From Hemicentrotus pulcherrimus (taxonomy: Eukaryota > Echinodermata > Echinoidea > Camarodonta > Strongylocentrotidae), in NCBI GenBank assembly GCA_003118195.1, contig BEXV01003192.1, positions 8,029 to 20,640 of the forward strand: a stretch of DNA of 12,612 bases, written 5' to 3'. Position 1 is the stretch's first letter. Every line of letters begins with the position of its first letter. The notes beneath the pieces were generated by a model. That model ran no database searches. It was not told where the DNA came from and saw only the letters and a list, made by a program, of their open reading frames with translations. Of the stretch, positions 8,929-12,612 are shown piece after piece. Position numbers and translations under genes: made by a program.

Positions 8929-9130
8929 TGTGTTAATGAATAATAACAGTAAAAACAACAATTATAACAATGATAATGTTAATAATAATGATGATAATAA
9001 TACAAATTATAATGTTAATTCTTATAACAATGATAATGTTAATAATAGAATAGGAATGATAATACGAATAATAATACTAATGATAATAACATTAATAATA
9101 TTGAAAAATAATAATTACAACAAAATATAA
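8929..9130. repeat. AAT/AAC/GAT-rich tract with an internal 60-bp-spaced duplication
   Basis: Degenerate ATAATAATG/AATAAC sequence. A 26-base block beginning TTATAACAATGATAATG occurs identically at 8962-8987 and 9022-9047, exactly 60 bp apart, which shows a local tandem duplication within the tract. Confidence 0.85.
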
Positions 9131-9134
9131 CTAG

Positions 9135-9167
9135 TCACCTAATTCGTCACGGAGACGAATTAGGTGA
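9135..9167. repeat. Perfect 14-bp inverted repeat (hairpin, 5-base spacer)
   Basis: TCACCTAATTCGTC (9135-9148), spacer ACGGA, then GACGAATTAGGTGA (9154-9167): a perfect stem. It borders the AAT tract on its left. No T-run follows, so it is not a terminator-like element, and no flanking exon links it to a known RNA. Confidence 0.85.
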
Positions 9168-10152
9168 TCTGACGGTTTGATCGAGACATAACACGTGACG
9201 AAACTCAATGGGAGATTTGGTCATTAAACAAAATTCAATTCTCCACTCATATAACATACCTATATACAAGCTCATTTAGCAATGAAAGATTTAGAAACAG
9301 TAGAAATGAGTGTGCTGACTTTTTTCGCTACAACCCTGTTACCATGAAATTAATGACAGGAGTAGGCGAACAAACAATCAAATAACACGTCGTTCATAAA
9401 ATTAAAGTTCTGATTATTTATTATATGAATATGTGGAATCGTACAGAGTAGCAAGAAAAACGATGTTGGCGGTCAAGAATCGTAAGGAGAAAAAGAGCAG
9501 ATGAGAATCGTAAGAGAGAGAGAAGGCATCAAAAAGCAAAAGGCATTCACCTAATCTGACCATAAGACCCAAAGGTTTAGACTGCATGTTTAGATTAACG
9601 ACCAAGCCAAGCATAAAGTGGTGTTCTGAACTCAATTTTTGTTCAGTTATTATCTTTAAAGGACATAGAACTTTATATCAATGGTAAGCTGACTGAATGT
9701 AGAATATATTTCCCCTTTTAGTATTGCACACAAGCAAATTAAAACCTCATTTCCGCACCCCTTAAAATTATGGGTCAACAGGGGTCAAATTTCCCGCAGT
9801 TACGGTGACAACGTAATATGGACCCGAATGGGCTAGGCTCTGTAGCTGAGATGATGAGCCGTGTTTAATTAATGTAAAGTCATTATACATTTTCGTCCTC
9901 CACATAAGGTGATGTCATCAAGTCGATAGTTTTTATGTCTACAACTCCCGACTTTCAAAGCTTCATATTTCGAGTTTTCAGAGAGCTAGCTGTTAATTCC
10001 TGACACTAAACCAGCATAATCATTTTATTCCACCTATTTAATCAAAATATTTAATTTTCACTTCTGACAGGGTCTAGTAACGAAATGATTGGAAAAAACA
10101 TGGATACAGAGCATTTAGTCAAGAAAGAATAATATTCTACATAGATGCTTAG
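9168..10152. other. Intergenic DNA, no gene seen
   Basis: AT-rich sequence without supportable exons. The minus-strand frame 9414-9635 (73 codons) has a low-complexity hydrophobic composition and no start or splice context that convinces me. A direct repeat of GGGTCA spaced by 4 bases is at 9772-9787. Confidence 0.6.
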
Positions 10153-10633
10153 GTCACATTCGCCGCGGCGGCCGTTTGGTCTAAAATATATAGGGCCAAT
10201 AGCAATTATAGGGCCACCGCAGCATTCTCACGGTCACAAACGGTAGCGGTCACACAATATGTTAGGGTAGCCGCACGGCATGTTTTGAATTTGTGGGGAC
10301 AGAAAATATTCGGCTGCCGTACGGCATTTAAAGTGATGACGCACGGTCGCCTTGGGGCGTCCCTGCGGCGGCCGTAGGTTTTTGACAAAAATGCTAAGGC
10401 AGACGCAAGGTAGCCGCAAGGTGTCCGCAAGGCGAAGGCGGTCGTAGGGGGACCATACGGCGACCGTGTGGCCAGACTGGTGCTTTCGCTACACCCCTGG
10501 AGTATATAAAACACAAGGCAACCGTACGCCCTAGGGTGACCGTGAGGCCACCGCAGATTCTTTACGGCCGCCCCTAGAATTTTTGACTTCGGGGCGTAAA
10601 GCCGCCGTATCCTAGCCGTAGACCAAATGTGAC
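10153..10633. mobile_element. GC-rich insert of 11-bp quasi-palindromic units with inverted termini
   Basis: A GC- and CpG-rich block in AT-rich DNA. Its ends are related inverted repeats: right GCCGTAGACCAAATGTGAC (10615-10633); left GTCACA, a 16-base GC-rich insert (10159-10174), then TTTGGTCTA. Inside, at least 14 copies of an 11-bp unit start at 10264, 10310, 10343, 10354, 10365, 10396, 10407, 10418, 10435, 10446, 10457, 10515, 10533 and 10544. Their consensus is ANGGYNRCCGY; GG at unit positions 3-4 and C at position 9 are present in all 14. The unit is nearly its own reverse complement. There is no coding capacity, so this may be a non-autonomous foldback or MITE-like element. Family unknown to me. 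Confidence 0.6.
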
Positions 10634-11603
10634 ATTCGTATTATACAGAGTATACAGGTCAGAGTTAGGGAGGTTAGTAAGTGTATTCCATGCAAAAAAT
10701 ATTTAGTTATTACTATCTCTCAAGTAAAGATCAATAGAAAGAAAATAATAAAAACTCTTGCAAGGTTATGACATAAATAACAGGTCAACAAAATTGATAT
10801 TATAATCTTCAAATACGAGTTGACAATCGAAGCAATTCTAAAATTGTAATAAGCTAAGTTGTTCCTTTCTTAACTAAGTCAGAAATGACGTAACTGACAC
10901 CCTGTATTTAACTGTATACACTCAGCATCACTCGGTGTCACAACGGACAACCTTCTGGAATAAAAACGCGAGGTGATATTCATTCGCACTGCAATAAAAA
11001 CATGGAGTGCTAGACCGCCATTTATTTTGTGACGCATGTCTGGCGTCACAGGCATGAATGCGATATACCTTTTCATTGCAACACGTCGTTCATCGGATCA
11101 GTGAAATATTTCCTGAGCCAGCTAAGCGATATTGGCGAGTGTTCAAATGTACAGTGAATGAGTGAATGGGTGAAATGGCAAGATCTCCGGTGGTAACTTT
11201 TAATAATAACTTTCATTGTTGTTGTTGTTGATTATAAACGGATTATTTTACCAGTTACGTGACCTGATCCCTGTCGCATACAAATTTATCATTGATGGCA
11301 AATTCCATGGAAACCTTGATTTAATTGGTTGTTGAGTGATGTTGCCACATCATGGTAATAAATGTTAATGGTAAAGTTAACATCAAAGGAAATTTTTATG
11401 CATCGGGGCCAGGTAACACAATACCAGCCCCAAAAATAAACATTTTGAAACGAAAAAAAAAACGAGGATTATCTACACACACAAAGAAGAGAACCGACAA
11501 TTTTTTTAAAGCAGAAATGTTAGGTCTACTCTTCATACGCTCATTCGCCTAACCTTAACATATTAACAACTGATTAACTGCTTATGGCATGAATTCGAAA
11601 TAT
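10634..11603. other. Noncoding DNA, partly probable 3' UTR of the minus-strand gene
   Basis: No coding region seen on either strand. The part next to 11604 should be 3' UTR of the minus-strand receptor-tail gene. Small items: TGACGTAA (10886-10893), a perfect inverted TGTGACGC/GCGTCACA (11028-11050), an 8-mer tandem of GTGAATGA type near 11154-11178, and (TTG)n near 11217-11231. Confidence 0.5.
11021..11026 (-). terminator. Possible polyadenylation signal of the minus-strand gene
   Basis: Plus TTTATT, which is AATAAA on the minus strand, about 580 bases past the stop codon. A T-rich stretch follows it on the minus strand. It is the only canonical hexamer in the right orientation that I noticed between the stop and 10640, but nothing else ties it to the gene. 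Confidence 0.3.
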
Positions 11604-11927
11604 TTAAATCAATTCTGTATAGTAAATTTCTTCACGTTTTCTCGGAATTTGATAACCGTACTCGTCAATATCATCATCAATTTGACATCGATCTACCGTG
11701 CTCGCCGACGCTGAAGTCCTCACAGATTCACTCCCTGGTAAAGTGTAACCATAGGCATCAACGTCGGTATCAGCGACCACGGCAGATGTGGGCATCATCC
11801 TGGTTGTCTGTCGTAGATCAGATGAGACGCCGCTTAAAGATAGTGAAGCGCTGGGTAACCTGGATGCATTCGGACCATCGGTTTCCCTCGTTGGAATGTT
11901 ACTCATATCTGCATAGGTATGTATAAC
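11604..11927 (-). CDS. Last coding exon: tyrosine-motif cytoplasmic tail of a probable single-pass receptor
   Basis: The exon opens after a strong minus-strand acceptor, CCTTTTTTTTAATTACAG (CAG = 11930-11928), and ends with TAA at 11606-11604, giving 107 residues. Hydrophilic, Ser/Thr/Asp-rich, no membrane segment. Tyrosine motifs by exon residue: Y5-A-D-M (YxxM, the PI3-kinase p85 SH2 consensus); TDVDAYGYTLP (Y59, Y61) and DDIDEYGYQIP (Y90, Y92), an internal repeat offering YxxP sites of Crk-SH2 type; and I-Y-Y103-T-E-L, matching the ITIM consensus (I/V/L/S)xYxx(I/V/L), at the very C-terminus. Motif density and acidic context suggest a phosphotyrosine signalling tail. I do not recognise the gene; it might be an Ig-, FN3- or EGF-type receptor. 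Which partners bind is inference. Confidence 0.6.
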   Translation of the reverse strand, partial: VIHTYADMSNIPTRETDGPNASRLPSASLSLSGVSSDLRQTTRMMPTSAVVADTDVDAYGYTLPGSESVRTSASASTVDRCQIDDDIDEYGYQIPRKREEIYYTELI

Positions 11928-12293
11928 CTGTAATTAAAAAAAAGGATCAATGTACATGAGCTCTCTCTGATTAAAGATGAATATAGACAACATTATAGTG
12001 AATGAGTAATAAAAGCTTACTGCATACACACGGGACCATCGTACTTTTACTTTTTAAGTTTGTGAAACCTCGAAGATTCTAACAGTGTTCTTGCGGGACC
12101 AAAACAAAAGTACAAGCCGAACAAGCTGCAGCAGTCGTTGTTGAAACCTCGACGTTGATTGCGTCGGCACGCACATAACTTCAAGTAACAACCCCATCCC
12201 TGCTAAATATAAGTGATTTTGCCCCTTAACTCGTCGATAATTCTTAGAAGATTTTGATAAATAAACCCTGAATGAGTTGTTTGCCTGTGATAC
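11928..12293 (-). other. Inferred 366-bp phase-0 intron
   Basis: Minus-strand donor GAG|GTATCA (GT at 12293-12292) and acceptor TTACAG at 11928. Both cut the reading frames at phase 0, so the flanking exons join cleanly. The donor is only moderate; a GC donor 9 bases downstream (CAG|GCAAAC) would also keep phase. Confidence 0.5.
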
Positions 12294-12393
12294 CTCTGGT
12301 GATGGAGATGTGACGGAACCCTCTACTGGATTAGTGTCGTCATTGTTTCTTCTGCACACTGTTCTACATCGATTTTCCTTAGAGTATCTGCAA
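12294..12393 (-). CDS. Internal coding exon: juxtamembrane segment of the same receptor (partial gene)
   Basis: About 33 residues beginning CRYSKENRCRTVCRRN and ending with TSPSPE before the donor at 12294/12293. The start is rich in Arg/Lys/Cys, as expected just inside a membrane helix, and then turns hydrophilic. A frame exists up to an ATG at 12416, but the extra residues come from ATTCCTTTTCATAATCAG, which looks like a pyrimidine tract and acceptor (CAG 12396-12394, or 12390-12388). An in-frame TAA lies two codons before that ATG, and eight hydrophobic residues are too few for a membrane helix. I therefore prefer an internal exon starting at 12393 or 12387. The transmembrane and extracellular exons would lie right of the window. 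Confidence 0.45.
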
Positions 12394-12552
12394 CTGATTA
12401 TGAAAAGGAATATCATTGTTTAGCCACAAATCTTGATATTTCTTAAGCGAATCATTTTTGCATTGCTTCAGTAGGCATTTTTGTTTTGTTTTAATGGACA
12501 TATTTTGTCAGCCACAGATTCAAAATTATAACATTATACACGAATTGAATTT

Positions 12553-12612
12553 GGACAGGCGCGGATCCAGGGGGGAGGCCGAGCGGGCCTTGGCCCCCCC
12601 CCCCCCCCCCCC
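12553..12612. repeat. GC-rich repeat ending in C19 at the window edge
   Basis: GGACAGGCGCGGATCCAGG, then G- and C-rich arms (GGGGGG-AGGCC and GGCCT-TGG-CCCCCC) that can pair as a hairpin, then nineteen C to the last base. It contrasts sharply with the AT-rich sequence on its left. From memory, GCGGATCCAGGGGG-type strings recur as interspersed repeats in marine invertebrate genomes; unverified. The window may end here because of sequence uncertainty in the homopolymer. Confidence 0.55.

Noticed and set aside
9414..9635. 73-codon minus-strand frame with a hydrophobic stretch
   Set aside because: Short, AT-driven Leu/Phe/Ser content, no splice partners and no recognisable motif.
10206..10514. 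102-codon minus-strand frame
   Set aside because: It lies entirely inside the 11-bp-unit repeat insert, and its Arg/Pro/Ala content follows from that unit.
12054..12293. Extension of the 12294-12416 frame to 12054 as coding
   Set aside because: A splice donor at 12293 and the in-phase acceptor at 11928 explain the frame better. The downstream residues lose the character of the tail.
1..12612. tRNA, rRNA and CRISPR-like arrays
   Set aside because: I found no cloverleaf with a proper T-arm, no rRNA-like stretch, and no regularly spaced identical repeats with unique spacers.

Overview
The window is animal genomic DNA: AT-rich, gene-sparse, full of microsatellites and short retroposon-like debris, with GT-AG introns and AATAAA polyadenylation signals. 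A deuterostome marine invertebrate, most likely an echinoderm of the sea-urchin type, fits best. The reasons are an intronless-CDS rhodopsin-family receptor, retroposon ends of the AATAAA plus (TCAAA)n type, and abundant (TA)n, (GA)n and (TAC)n. That assignment comes from style and recollection, not from a search.

Layout. 1-3100 holds no gene that I can support. It contains simple repeats and two or three retroposon-like copies; one, at 2151-2451, sits inside a CT tract with what looks like a target-site duplication. 3123-5917 reads as one plus-strand transcription unit: TATA promoter, short noncoding exon ending at a good donor (3213/3214), an 889-bp intron, a strong acceptor (4102/4103), a 5' leader with four upstream ATGs, a 375-residue seven-transmembrane receptor in one uninterrupted frame (4330-5457), and an AATAAA with a GT-rich element at 5897-5928. 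The exact start is the ATG at 4330; the open frame reaches a TTG slightly upstream, but an in-frame TGA lies at 4309.

5918-10152 is intergenic: (TA)n runs, a 280-bp CTA/CTT/CTC tract, G11, a purine (GA)n tract, an AAT-rich tract and a perfect 14-bp hairpin at 9135-9167. 10153-10633 is a GC-rich, CpG-rich insert made largely of a degenerate 11-bp quasi-palindromic unit and bounded by related inverted termini. It is the least conventional object in the window.

11604-12393 on the minus strand holds the last two exons that I infer for a second gene. Their phases agree. Together they read as the juxtamembrane segment and cytoplasmic tail of a single-pass receptor, with a YxxM motif, two copies of an acidic YGYx(L/I)P motif and a C-terminal ITIM-like sequence. 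The ectodomain would lie beyond the right edge, past a GC-rich repeat and C19 run where the window stops.

Both genes, if real, are cell-surface signalling receptors, transcribed convergently. Nothing in the sequence shows that they work together.
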